Below, piece by piece: positions 10,720-20,357 of a stretch of 64,000 nt of DNA (its first letter is position 1; each line of letters begins with the position of its first letter). The notes beneath the pieces were generated by a model. The model saw only the letters and a program-made list of their open reading frames with translations, searched no databases and was not told the DNA's origin. This DNA comes from Macrothele yani (taxonomy: Eukaryota; Arthropoda; Arachnida; Araneae; Macrothelidae), in assembly GCA_039090855.1 (NCBI GenBank), contig CM077002.1:88726194-88790193 (forward strand), in the 5' to 3' direction. A program made the position numbers and the translations under genes.

Positions 10720-11376
10720 ACTGGCGTAACATCCGCCTTTCTTCCAACTGTAATAAAACTGTTTTAACAATGAGTCATCCAAATTTCAAGTTGAATTCAC
10801 ATTTGAAAATTTTTCTGTACATACTGCAAGTTGTTGCTTCCTCACATTCTGGGTATTTTTCAAGAAACAGCCGGTACATCTTCTTCACAGATAGGTCCAT
10901 GCTCAAACACTTCTTCGAAGAAAAATTTCGGCTGTAATGACTTTCACATGCGGAAAAGCTTTCAATGTGCTGCTCGATCTTATTCTGTCATTGTTGTTCA
11001 AAGCGTGAGGCTGATTTAGATGCTTCCTTCTTCTATCCGCCAGAGCTACCTACCCATTTTTAATTTTACCTTGAAGAATACGGATATGTTTTGTAGCAAT
11101 ACAAAAAATGTTTGCCTCGAGGCACACTGATTTTCCATGAATGTTATAATCGAAACATGCAAGTTTCCTTGAGGTCGCTTCATCCTTGCCTGATCTACGC
11201 TTTGACTCTCGTATATTTATGAACCTCAGAAAAAAAATCGATTGGCCATTACAATGCAGTTCATTAAATCTACTGAACAATCCCTGCACAATGTCAGTAG
11301 TAAGCATTTTACATCCAACTTTCATGCAACTTTCTTGATAGCCATGTATCTGAGTAGGCGATTTCTTTGCCGCCAC
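10720..11376 (-). pseudogene. Transposon-like ORF relic of a family common in arthropods, class unknown
   Basis: Read on the minus strand, the upper part (11376-11050) contains FDYNIHGKSVCLEANIFCI, like the Y-x-(V/I)-x-G-x-x-V-C-x-x-x-F block of a repetitive arthropod protein family I know only from unnamed gene models. The lower part reads KIEQHIESFSACESHYSRNF, KKCLSMDLSVKKMYRLFLEK and MYRKIFKCEFNLKFG. These fit the same family pattern H-I-x-S-F-x-x-x-x-S-H-Y-x-R, K-Y-L-x-x-x-L-x-I-x-x-M-Y, I-F-x-x-x-F-N-L-x-F. Stops and a frame change near 11000 and 10780 break it. I cannot assign a transposon superfamily. No terminal repeats were found. Confidence 0.5.
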
Positions 11377-11637
11377 AAGTTCTACTTCCCTGCACTTCTT
11401 TACATATTATTTAGGGGCCGTACATAAAGTACGTCCGGGATTACAGGGGGAAGGGGGCTTCTTGACAACCAGACCAAATGTGACATGGTTTGGTAATTCA
11501 CCAGTGGCAAAAATATAGTGGATGATATGTCTTCGTTTTGTTTTCTCTTTTTTTTTTTTTTAATAGTTAAAAAAGGTATAAAACATTTCAGATTTCCGAT
11601 GATATTTAGCTAAATCAGAATATTAAGTTCTCATATT

Positions 11638-11852
11638 GCTGCCCTGGTGGCACAGTGGTCTAAGCAATGGCCTCTTACCTTGTCCAAAAGGGGTCCGGGT
11701 TCGAATCCCGGTGAGGCATGGATGTTGTGTTTGACTTACGGCACTGGCCCTCTCCCTTCCCTGGAACTAGTGACCCAAAATTAGGGACGGGAGACTGCTT
11801 ATAGCCCATTCAGTTGCTCACGGTGGTCGTTAAACCTCCAATCGAAAAAAAA
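11638..11852 (+). mobile_element. tRNA-derived SINE, copy 1, with 13-bp target duplication
   Basis: The head is tRNA-like with an A box (TGGCACAGTGG) and a perfect B box (GGTTCGAATCC), followed by an unrelated body and a poly-A tail. Flanks AAGTTCTCATATT at 11625-11637 and 11853-11865 are identical, showing LINE-type retroposition. A second copy of the same family lies at 49815-50040. Confidence 0.9.
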
Positions 11853-11865
11853 AAGTTCTCATATT

Positions 11866-12439
11866 TGTACTACTAAATCGATCGTGTTTTGTAGATGGTA
11901 TGATTGGGAGTGTTGCAACCTTAAGTTCATTTGTAGATCTTTATTTCATAATGATAAAGTTTGGGTAGCATTTGGGAATCAATTAATGCCTAGATAATAA
12001 ATATATTCTGAAGAAAAAGTGTAAATATATGGAAGATTCCTTTAAATAATTACATGTTTTCTTTCTGGCGTGTGATCTTAGTGAGAGATGGGTTTGCCTC
12101 CTCCGGGCGCTCCGTGGGAACAATGGCACACATAACAGCAACAAGGGCCTCTGTAAATCTTGGAGAGGTGCCAGCTAGTTCTGTGTGACATTGGCGAAAA
12201 GACCCCAACTCACTGGGTTTTGTTCCAGAATCCTTAGGTTGAATGACCAACTGGAACCGTCAGCTGTGGGCCGATCCCCCACATCGATGTTCTTGCCTGA
12301 TTAAAAAGACAAGGAAATATTAAAAATGACTCAAGTGTGGGATACAGTGGACCTACCACACTTGAGAAGGACGGTCCACCATGGAATCGACCTGGACTTT
12401 CTAAACAGCATATGAGAAAGAGGCTCTCGGCTGAGTGAG
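11866..12439. other. Mostly non-coding; possible 5-prime UTR of the following LINE
   Basis: No gene recognised. A 66-codon minus-strand frame at 12050-12250 has no motif. From about 12330 onward the sequence may be the 5-prime leader of the LINE that becomes readable near 12440. Confidence 0.4.
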
Positions 12440-15079
12440 TGTAAGATTGGTGTATGTAGTATTACATAACTACTAGAGGTATAAATGGCAAGATCAATGA
12501 GGTGATTGAAGAGATGAATAAGTATAGAATGGATGTGCTGTGTGTAAGTGAAACCAAAAAGAAGGAAATTGGGATAGAAGTAAATGGAGTGGTGAGTGTG
12601 TAGTCTGGAGTATTGGATAATGTGAGGGGGCAGGCTGGTGTAGGTGTGATTTTAAGTGAAAAGATGAAAAACAACTTGATTCACTATAGCTGCATAAGTG
12701 AGAGAATTATTTGGATTCATTTGAAAGTGAAACTTCGGAGAATAGTAATTGTTGTAGTGTATGCTCCTTGTGACTTGGAACCTTCTGACAGGAGGGAAGA
12801 TTTCTGGAATGAGCTAAAATCTGTTTTGAGCCAGTTCGGTGCTAAAGAGAAAGTTATAATAGCAGGGGACTTCAATGCTAGAGTAGGTGTGCAGAATGCA
12901 ATTTCTGACAATGTTCTGGCTAAGTTTAATGATCCTTGTGTGAATGATAATGGTGAAAGATTAATTAAACTCTGCATTGAGAATGGTTTGAGTGTATCTA
13001 ATACGTTTTTCAACTGCAAGTATATCCACACATATACTTGGGAAAATCGTACTCTTGGTCAAAAGAGTGTGATAGATTTTCTTGTGTATAATCAGCGTCT
13101 GAAGCACTTAGTTGTTGACACTCGTGTGATGAGAGGTGCAGATGATGGTTCTGATCATTACTTGGTAGTGTCACGAGTGAAACTGAATGTTAGTTGGAGG
13201 AAAAGGAATAGGAAGAAGCCCAGGAAGAAAAGAATAAAGGTTGAAAGACACCCTGAATATCATCAGTGTTATTCTGGCTTACTCAGAGAACGACTGAAGG
13301 TGCTGAAGTTTTGTGAGAGGGATGTAGAAAAGAAGTGGGAATGTTTTAAAACTGTGTTGTCACTGCTGCTCAAGAGGTCTGTGGCACCAGGAGCGAATTT
13401 CCGTCTAGGCACACTAGGCGCACGCCTAGGGCCTCACTGTTTGATGGGGCCCGAAAACATATAATTGGATTTTCAGTTTTGTTTTGGTTTCCACGGACTG
13501 AAGCAAATTAATACTTGAAGCGACTACTTTGTATTGTCAATTGATATTTTTTATTTTTTCATATTAATAATAACATATTTTTGAGTTCTCATCGATGTAC
13601 TTTTTTTTTAAAGGAACGGTTAAAATAATTTTGAGTCCCTTTTAGTGGTAGGTAAAGCAGGTATTCACGCTTCTCACATTTTCCATCGTTTAAGGCGAAT
13701 TATTAACTGGCCTGCTGTGCTATAAATTACTTTCATGCTACTTCTAGCCAAGGGAACACATCTGTGTTGTTGGACCCCCACCCCACCCCCCACCCCCAAG
13801 TTGCGATGACGAGGGCTTGTAAAAACTTTCCTGGTGATCGGGGGTGTTTGCTGTTAATTGTTTTTTTCCTTCATGGTAGGCTAATCAATGAAGAAAGAAA
13901 TGTTTTTCATAGGATAATTCTTCTTAAGACAATCAAGTTCTTTATCGGCTCTAATCGCTTTAAACCATCTTAAACCAAAAGAGTTATTAATATTTAGGCT
14001 GAAAAAGTAAAGAAATTTGAGAATATCACACTATCTATCTTGCTTAATAGTGTTAAAGATAATTTATATTGTATTGCAGCAACATTTTCTCATTACTTTC
14101 CTCTCCCCTGGTTTAATACTGATAATTATCAAGTATTCTGGCCTTTTCTATTCCTTAAATCCACTTAAAGCTAGCTTTTGAAAAAGCAATAAAAGTTTCA
14201 ATGATACACTTACTCAAAAACCTGCAGTTCCTACTTTTCCATTTTCAAACCGGATTTTTTGCATTTAATTCATATGCTTCTGTTTCTGATAACTGCAGTG
14301 CAGGTATAAATGCGATGCTGGTATTTAAAGTGCCAAACTTAATATCCATTGATTTCCCATTAGCCGCAAAAATAATTTTTGAAATATCTCTAAAATCAAA
14401 AAGTTTGATGTGCACGGACAGACAACATTTTTACACTAGCACTGTTTCTTACAGAACATTCTAATAAGAAGAAGATATAATGGCATTTTAAAAAGTGTAA
14501 AAACCTTTTTCTTGAGCCCCCCCCATTTTTATTTGTTAATCTGATGGATAAAAATTTCTGAAAGAATAAGAAAGGGGAGGGGGCCCCATGAAACTTTTAG
14601 TGCCTAGGGCCCCAGAAGATCTGAAATCTAAAGTCGCCTCTGTCTGGCACCACTAAAGTGGGTTACAATAGAGGTGATGCTTAGTGCAATAGTTAGATTG
14701 AAGAGGCAGTAAAGAGAACAAAAGAAGCCTATTTGGGGATGCTACAAGGTAGAGTTTCTGTGGATGAATATCGCTGTAAGAAGCATGAAGCCACTATGCT
14801 ATCACCCTCTTTTGACCAGGGTAAGGCAAAAGATAGGAAGAAGGGGAAAGGCATGAATTGGCTTTTGAAAAGTTAGGAAGACTTTCTGGAAGTACATGAG
14901 ACTCAAGAAAAATGGGGGAAACAAAGTTGTAAGCTGTGTAAAGAATAAGATGGGGGAAATGATATGGGAGCCCAATGAGTTAAGTGAAAGATGGGGTGAA
15001 TACTTCCGTGAGTTTTTAAATCAGGAAAGCAAAGGTGTTTCAGAGGCAGAAGGGGATAATGTCACAGTGAAGGATGGAA
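12440..15079 (+). pseudogene. Non-LTR retrotransposon (APE endonuclease half), split by a hAT MITE
   Basis: The N-terminal AP-type endonuclease of a LINE distinct from the RTE family elsewhere in the window. It reads KINEVIEEMNKYRMDVLCVS with ETK, then a stop, then the 283-codon frame at 12613-13464. Motifs in order: VVYAPCD, VIIAGDFNARVG (catalytic D-x-N), DFLVYNQRLKHL, and GSDHYLVVSRVKL (catalytic S-D-H). A basic linker follows. Coding sequence is cut at 13388 by a 1255-bp insertion and resumes at 14651 with EAVKRTKEAYLGMLQGRVSV, then a stretch ending about 15079 where another hAT end begins. The reverse transcriptase is absent. Several stops and shifts: dead. Confidence 0.75.
13388..14642. 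mobile_element. Non-autonomous hAT element (1255 bp) inside the LINE
   Basis: Begins CAGGAGCGAATTTCCGTCTA and ends ...AAAGTCGCCTCTG, whose complement is CAGAGGCGACTTTAG. Both ends carry a sub-terminal CCTAGGGCC/GGGGCCCTAGG word. Flanks TGTGGCAC (13380-13387) and TCTGGCAC (14643-14650) form an 8-bp duplication with one change. The LINE coding sequence continues directly on the other side. No transposase inside. Confidence 0.75.
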
Positions 15080-15245
15080 CAGGGTGCCCACGCGTCCTTG
15101 AAAACCTGGAAAGTCCTTGAATTTCAAAAAAAAATTCAAGGCCTGGAATGTCCTTGAATTTCTTTAATTAGCCTGGAAGTCCTTGAATTTTAAAATCCCA
15201 CAGCCGAAAAATTTCGATTGAAATTTCCGACCTTTTTACTTTTTG
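15080..15245. mobile_element. hAT terminus (CAGGGTGCCCACG...)
   Basis: Begins CAGGGTGCCCACGCGTCC followed by repeated words of the type CCTGGAAAGTCCTTGAATTTC. This sub-terminal CTTGAA/CCTGGAA repeat is a familiar hAT end architecture and also resembles the element at 27621-28285. It cuts the LINE at 15079. The far end and target duplication were not found before 16159. Confidence 0.5.
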
Positions 15246-15660
15246 TCATGATAAGTTGTTTACCTTTTGTGCACATTTCCTTGCATGTTTTATTCCTTTG
15301 GTTGTCTTGCATGGTTCAAGCCTCTGGTGCGGTGGTCCTTTTTTGGTTCATTCAATGCCTGGTGAATGCAAAGTCCATGAAGTGTACTGCTTTAATTACA
15401 CTAAGTCCCAACAGCGTCTTCTTTCCCTCCAACGCTTCTTACCAGTGTGGGTTTTCTACGCTAGTAAGAAGCATTGGAGGGGAAGAAGACGCAGTTGGGA
15501 CTTAGTGTAATTAAAGCAGTACACTTCATGGACTTATGCATTCACCAGGCATTGAATGAACCAAAAAGGACCACTGCACCAGAGGCTTGAACCATGCAAG
15601 ACAACCAAAGGAATAAAACGTGCAAGGAAATGTGTACAAAAGGTAAGCAACCTTTTATGA
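15246..15660. repeat. Long palindrome: two 197-bp arms, 21-bp spacer
   Basis: Arms 15246-15442 and 15464-15660 are inverted copies with about a dozen differences (roughly 94 percent identical). The axis is at 15453. The short open frames across it are a by-product of the symmetry. It lies inside the hAT-like region that starts at 15080 and could be an internal foldback of that element. Confidence 0.85.
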
Positions 15661-16159
15661 CTATAATTGTATGCACGTAAATTATGAACAGTTGTGGCTT
15701 GTGTTCTAACACTGAATTACTTTTTCCTTTTGTTATTTTTCACTTTTTTCTGCAATCCCCCACTGATATCGGAAGTCAAAAAGAGTAAACTTCAAAACAG
15801 CTGTGTCACTGGGAGAAAAGGGTGCACTGTGGTCTAACGGGGAGTTAAGTAGGTCATGATTGGAATCCTCCCCCTCCCCATCTACCACGAGAGGAGTTGA
15901 GTGTTTGCTACCCCAGAGCACTTGTTCTGCGACGGGGAAAACTATCGTATCGTTTCTTTCATTTTCCTTACGGCAAGGCGGGGATTTCCCCTTTCTGTTA
16001 TTTCTTTATCTGCTTGAAAGCAGGTTCATTTGATGCTGTTGATAGGTGAATTTCACCCCCACCCCCTCCATGGTCGAGCAGTTTTAGAAACGGGTGACCT
16101 TGAACACCCACAGCACGTTCAAACCGCTCAGAGGGTTAATAAGGGCTTAATTTAAAAAC
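15661..16159. other. No gene seen
   Basis: Runs between the palindrome and the next RTE fragment. Contains C-rich words (ccccctcccca) but no motif I recognise. Confidence 0.4.
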
Positions 16160-17108
16160 TTTTTCCAAATTATAGGAAAGGGATGATACATGTACTCCAG
16201 ACATCATGAAAGGTACCAGTACCAGAGTTCTTCCAGTCCTCCCAGCAGAAGTTGCACATGCAATCAAGAACATGAAGTGGGGAAAAGCTCCAGGAGAAGA
16301 TGGAATTACTGTAGACATCATACAAGAAGCAAGTGGAAAAATTAAAACAGTACTCGCCCAAATTTTCACTCGATGCCTTAATGAAGGGAAGATTCCTGAG
16401 GATTGCAACAATGCTACAATGATCCTGCTACATAAAAAAGGTAACATTGAGGATCTCAGGAACTACAGACCTATCAGTGGTTTATAAAATCTTCACTAAA
16501 GTTTTTTCACATCGCTTGAAGGTAACACTGGACATGGCTCAACCAAAAGAACAAGCTGGATTCAGGAGTGGCTACAGCACTATAGATCATATCCACGTAC
16601 TGAGAGAACCAATTGAAAGAGTGAGGGAACATGAAATTCCATTGTGCATGGCATTTATCGATTATGTAAAGGCCTTTGATTCAGTGAAACCATCAGCAGT
16701 TCCAATGGCTTTGAAATCCTGCGGTATTGAAGATGCATGCATTAATATTATTAATAACATTTATGAAAATGCAAGTGCAAAGATTTGGCTGTTTGAAAAT
16801 AAACATAAAAATTGGAAAGAGAGTGAGACAAGGTGACACAATATCTCCCAAGCTCTTTAATGCCATATTGGAAAATGTCTTTCAATCACTGAACTGGGAA
16901 AACAAAGGGATAAAGATTAATGGAGATTCACCTTTTTTTTGCTGATGACGTAGTCATTTTTGCAACTACCCCATCAGAGCTGCAGAGTATGATCCAGGAA
17001 CTTGCTGACAAGAGTAAAGAAGTGGGATTAAATATGAACTTTCAGAAGACAAAAGTGATGTTCAATGCTTTTACAAGAAATGAAGATTCATCAATTGGAG
17101 AAAAGCTG
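16160..17108 (+). pseudogene. RTE reverse-transcriptase fragment, interrupted at 17.1 kb
   Basis: Plus-strand RTE coding sequence in three frames. First NMKWGKAPGEDGITVDIIQE and NEGKIPEDCNNATMILLHKK (16206-16487). After a shift comes FIDYVKAFDSV (domain A) and AQPKEQAGFRSGYSTIDHI. Then GDTISPKLFNAILENVF, and finally FADDVVIFATTPSELQSMIQ (the catalytic FADD is intact here) with GLNMNFQKTKVMFNAFTR. It stops at GEKLEIRDT, where a Penelope-like element begins. The RTE 3-prime end resumes at 19128, but about 330 bp of coding sequence between the two pieces is missing. Confidence 0.85.
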
Positions 17109-19127
17109 GAGATAAGAGATACACCTCTGTTGCTCTAGGCTTCGATCGCTTTACAATCCAAAACAATCGTCCAATGGATTTAATATTCCGAGACCGATTT
17201 AGAACCTTAAAAATGACCGTAATATAATATTAACCCTAATGGACAAATCCGGTCAGATAGCGATTATGGATGCTGCGGATTACAATCAGAAACTCGAGGA
17301 TTTCATCTCTGCTTCTGGATCTATAGTACTACGAAAGAACTCTTTAAATTGTTGGATTGCCCAGGTACAAAGAGCTGCCAGGTTGACCGCTATCCCGGAG
17401 AATCTCAAGAAAGCCGCCAAATTACCACCAGGCCCCCAGATCACGAAGCTATTCGGAAGACTTAAGCACCACAAGCCTGATAATCCATTGAGACCCATCG
17501 TGTCAAGGAGATCAGCACCGACGTACCATTCAGAGAAGGCACTTTGCAAATTTCTGGCCAATCACTTCCCTGAATCGGACTTTATAATAACTTTCACTCG
17601 AGATTTTATCACGAAAATCAAACAAATCTCAGTCCAACAGCATGACATTATCGGTAGTTTTGACGTGGTTTCTCTTTATCCTTTGGTCCCCGTGCCGGAA
17701 GCCATCAGAACGTTAAAAGAAGCTATATTTAATTCAGCACTTTATTCACAAGAATCTTGCCACAGCATCTTCAAATTAATGGATTTAGTCTCAAATTCTA
17801 GTTACTATAGTTTCCGAGGAAAAATCTATAAACAAACAAATGGCGCTCCGATGGGATCTTCACTTTCAGCAATTCTCGCGGAAGCCATCCTTCGCCCAAT
17901 CGAGCAGCACATATTCACCAGCATTACCACAAGACCTACCACTTGGCTCCGATATGCTGACGACGTATTTTTCATATGGCCTCATGGAAAGGAGACTCTC
18001 CCGCTCTTCCTGGATAAAATCAACGATATACACCCTACAATCAATTTCACTATGGAGTTAGAACACAATAATGCATTGCCTTATCTGGATGTTTTACTGA
18101 GTAAATCGCCTGAAAATCGCTTCCGTACACAAGTCTATTACAAACCCACTTCCGTTCCCAACCTGAAGCTCCGTAGCTCATTCTGCCCAGCTGATTCCAA
18201 GACAGCTTTCTTCCGTTCTCGAATCAGAAGAGCATTCGACATCTCCTCTGATGTTCCTTCTAGACTAAGCGAATTAAAAAGCGTTATCGATTTAGCGACC
18301 AAGGCAGGATACGATCCGAACATGGTACATAGATATATCGAAAGAAACAAAAAGAGACATGCCGATCTTTCTATGCCGCGACTACGCTATCTGGGCTCTA
18401 TTCCTTACGTACTAAATGTTTCCTATAAACTCAAGAACGCGCTCAGAAAGATGAACCTCGGTGTCGGCATAAGATCTCCGACACCTTTATATGCTATGCT
18501 TAAGCGAAATACTGACGAGCTCCCACTTTCCAATGAAGCAGGCGTTTATGCCATCCCTCTAAAATATCTGGATGGCTCCAAGCGATACTACATTGGGATG
18601 ACAAAACGTTCATTTTGAATTAGAGTCAACGAACATAAGAGGGACATAAAGAACGACAAATTAACCACGGCCCTATCCAGAGAAGTCCAGTTCAAGTCCG
18701 CCGATCCTATGTGGGATGACATAAAGAAATTAGCTGCCTACTCTACTCCTAAATCCACTGCCATACGGGAAACATTGGAGATCATTACCAATGATGACGC
18801 CTGCAATGACAGCGTCTCACTAGAATTACCACGTATTTGGAACCAATTCTTCAAATAATGAATGCCTTTTGTTTTCCTCCAAGGATTCTGCGTGCAAAAC
18901 GAACATGATGTCTCGTGTTTTTACTGAATAATTACGTTCGCATCTCTTCGTTTATTGTCAAGTCAACTCACCGCGTTCAAATTGTTGCAACGTTCTATTA
19001 TCCAGTTTGCAGTTTGCTGTCTACCTTCCTCGAGAAAGCCTTCTGGTTGATGTGTGAAAGCTTGGAAACCTTGATTTTATTTACGCCAATAAATTCGGAT
19101 AACTAGTATATATAGTTGTACTATCTT
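17109..19127 (+). mobile_element. Penelope-like element, best-preserved copy, inside RTE
   Basis: A PLE insert with one long open frame, about 90 bp of 5-prime leader and about 270 bp after the coding end. It sits between two pieces of the same RTE family. No target duplication could be recognised, and about 330 bp of RTE is missing at the site. Its base composition is visibly less AT-rich than the flanking DNA. Confidence 0.7.
17203..18858 (+). pseudogene. Penelope-like reverse transcriptase with GIY-YIG endonuclease, one stop codon
   Basis: Polyprotein that reverse-transcribes PLE RNA and nicks its target. The frame is open from 17203 (NLKNDRNIILTLMDKSGQ, the N-terminal DKSG motif) to a TGA at 18616, then continues in the same frame to TAA at 18856-18858. 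Reverse transcriptase: GSFDVVSLYPLVPVPEAI (domain A), NGAPMGSSLSAILAEAIL (B), RYADDVFFI (catalytic YADD), then ALPYLDVLLS and the thumb. GIY-YIG endonuclease: GVYAIPLKYLDGSKRYYIG then MTKRSF, stop, IRVNEHKRDI. The stop falls where the family has an arginine-type position. The 5-prime end is short for a PLE (about 550 residues here), so the N-terminus is probably truncated. One substitution away from a full RT-EN frame. Confidence 0.85.
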
Positions 19128-19440
19128 ATAAGAAGAGGAACTCGTGGATCCGAAAAATGACAAGAGTGGAAGACATCATGATCAGAGTTAAATTCCTGAA
19201 ATGGCAATGGGCTGGACATACTGCTAGAAGGACAGACCATCGAAGGACAGCCGAAATTTTAGATTGGATTCCAAGGGACAGGAAAAGACTCAGAAGAAGA
19301 CCACATGGGAGATGGATGGATGAAATTCGAAAGTATGCGGGAGTAACATGGAGGAGACTGGCACAAGGCAGACCGTTGTGGAAGAAACTTGGGGAGACCT
19401 TCGTCCAGCAGTGGATTGATAATGGTTGATGATGATGATA
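19128..19440 (+). pseudogene. RTE LINE 3-prime end
   Basis: Reads KKRNSWIRKMTRVEDIMIR, WQWAGHTARRTDHRRTAEIL, RKYAGVTWRRLAQGRPLWKK and ends WIDNG-stop, the conserved C-terminus of the RTE copies here, followed by a TGATGATGATGATATATAT tail. It is the downstream half of the copy interrupted at 17108. Confidence 0.85.
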
Positions 19441-19446
19441 TATATG

Positions 19447-20347
19447 CAGTCAAACCCCTATTTAACGGACTGCGATTTAACGAATTCCACGATTTTACGT
19501 ACATTTTTATGGTCCCGATGGAACCACGTTGAAATTAATGCTTATCGTTTCCCGATTTAATGAACACATTTCCTCAATTTAGCGAACATTTTTTATTTTG
19601 TAAACCACAAAACTATGTTAACCAGCATTTTCACGTTAAAAGTTAGCTCAAATGCAATCCCTTGATGATGTTTTCGGCGAACAGATCGGACTAAATGCAT
19701 CAGATTCTGATGAAGAAGATGAAGCAGAACTGAAAGTTAGCTGCTTTAGTGATGCTGGTAACAGTATAGAATGTGCTAAAAAGTACTTGATGTCTTTTGA
19801 TATAAATGATGATGGTTTTCATGCACTTCATAAAATTGAAGCTGCATTTTATAAAGCTAAATGTTCAGAAAAACTTAAGCAATCTTCTCTAAAGCATTTC
19901 TTTTCTACAGTGTAAAAAGTCAATCAACGCATATTCTGTTTTTACAAGTTAATTAGTACTAATTGATGTTCTGTTTCATGCAGTTTAGGGCGCTGAAATC
20001 ATTATTTAAGTAGCTAAATGCTCGGGAAAAAAATCAACTACCGTATTTTTCTTGCAATTTTAAAGTACGCTTAAATTTTGAAGTCCAATATCTATGAATC
20101 ATGCATTTAATATGTAAAGTAAATGTGTACATATTATAACATTTTGATAATAAATTCGAAATTAAAAGTACTGTACATAATTTAAATTTCACTGAAACAA
20201 TGAGAACTTAGCTGCTTACGTATTCTGTTATGAACACTAGCTTAACTTTAAACTTCTATTCGAAAGGCTTCCTCGATTTAAAGAATTCCACGAATTTATG
20301 TACAAGACTGTTCGTCCCTTGAAGTTCATTAAATCGAGGTTTAACTG
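19447..20347. mobile_element. Internally deleted Tigger (pogo superfamily) element
   Basis: Left end CAGTCAAACCCCTATTTAAC and right end (inverted) CAGTTAAACCTCGATTTAAT carry repeated GATTTAACGAATTCCACG-type words. Between them only a C-terminal transposase scrap remains (19652-19915). Flanks are TA-rich. The next Tigger begins about 10 bp away at 20358. Confidence 0.75.
19652..19915 (+). pseudogene. Tigger transposase C-terminal fragment
   Basis: 87-codon frame beginning in an acidic stretch (SDSDEEDEAELKVSCFSDA) and ending ALHKIEAAFYKAKCSEKLKQ then SSLKHFFSTV-stop. An acidic linker followed by a short basic tail ending in S-L-x-x-F-F is typical of Tigger/jerky-like transposases. The helix-turn-helix and DDE domains were lost in the internal deletion. 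Confidence 0.65.
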
Positions 20348-20357
20348 TGTATATATA

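Noticed and set aside
11638..11720. Functional tRNA gene at the SINE head
   Set aside because: Acceptor arm does not pair well, and it is followed by a SINE body, poly-A and a target duplication.
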